A DNA stretch of 5,915 nucleotides from Myxococcota bacterium (GTDB lineage Bacteria > Myxococcota_C > UBA6777). Within the stretch, counting starts at the first letter, position 1. Every line of letters starts with the position of its first letter. Where the stretch lies: assembly GCA_963169055.1 (NCBI GenBank), contig CAUJFU010000517.1, forward strand, positions 1-5,915. The letters run 5' to 3'. This document shows, piece after piece, positions 5,638-5,915 of the stretch. A program made the position numbers and the translations under genes. The notes beneath the pieces are model-generated. The model had not been told where the DNA came from and did not search any database. It saw only the letters and a program-made list of their open reading frames with translations.

Positions 5638-5915
5638 TTAGAGATGAGTCGACAATTGGTTCACAATGCCGTTTCTTCTGCGCTCGGGGTCTCTTCTCGT
5701 GCGTCGTCTTTGATCCGCAAACCGATCGATGCTCATGCCACGATCTTCTTGCGCGATCTTTTGGAAGATTGTCGAGCGTATCTTCGTTGGCGGGGCGGAC
5801 TTCACTCCACGCTTGCTTTTGACGCGCCCGGCGTCGAATCTCTCGAATCATGGGGTCTCTTGGACTTGTTGCGTGAGCTTTTGCGAATGATCGGTGAGTC
5901 GATTCTTTTAATGAG
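5638..5915 (+). pseudogene. Continuation of the histidine kinase frame after the amber codon (partial, runs off the window)
   Basis: The frame of the upstream kinase stays open for all 92 complete codons to the window edge, with content expected next in a histidine kinase. A second DHp-like helix (about EMSRQLVHNAVSSAL) comes first. A linker and IFLRDLLEDCRAYLRWRGG (from about 5734) follow, then a strand, and WGLLDLLRELLRMIGESI (5851-5904) where the N-box helix should lie. The usual N-box Asn appears replaced by Met. An ATG at 5644, six bases after the TAG, could allow re-initiation, but no good Shine-Dalgarno sequence precedes it. The simplest reading is one kinase gene split by a nonsense change; readthrough, a genuine split gene or a base-call error remain possible. 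The ATP-lid motifs and gene end lie outside the window. Confidence 0.65.

Overview
The window looks like chromosomal DNA from a Gram-negative bacterium of intermediate GC (near half, judged by eye). Clear Shine-Dalgarno sequences precede all three main genes. The PAS sensor kinase with an H-box of the form HDLNN, and a long lineage-specific protein with a Pro/Ser-rich linker, suggest Myxococcota or a related deltaproteobacterial group. That assignment is tentative; no rRNA or other strong marker is present, although argS could be used for placement.

Layout: (1) Bases 1-333 hold no gene I can support. They contain a 10-bp direct repeat, a plausible sigma70-type promoter (160-188) and a near-perfect dyad over its predicted start site. 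(2) Bases 334-2676 (+) encode a 780-aa protein that I cannot name as a whole. It has a helical N-terminal region, a long Pro/Ser-rich linker, a helical middle with a charged coiled coil, and a C-terminal domain of about 105 residues that resembles DUF2325. (3) Bases 2735-4594 (-) encode a complete arginyl-tRNA synthetase (ArgS, 619 aa), convergent with gene 1 across a 58-bp gap without an obvious terminator. (4) Bases 4595-5076 are a 482-bp divergent intergenic region with several dyads. (5) From 5077 to the right edge (+) runs a PAS-containing sensor histidine kinase. Its frame is broken by a TAG at 5635-5637, but the same frame stays open and kinase-like to the window end.

The genes do not form an obvious operon: gene 1 and argS converge, argS and the kinase diverge, and only argS has a certain role (charging tRNA-Arg). 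I see no defence island, CRISPR array, transposon, RNA gene or other recognisable multi-gene system. The most interesting points are the kinase locus (in-frame amber stop, a ten-G tract in the PAS region, and a degenerate N-box) and the undescribed architecture of gene 1.
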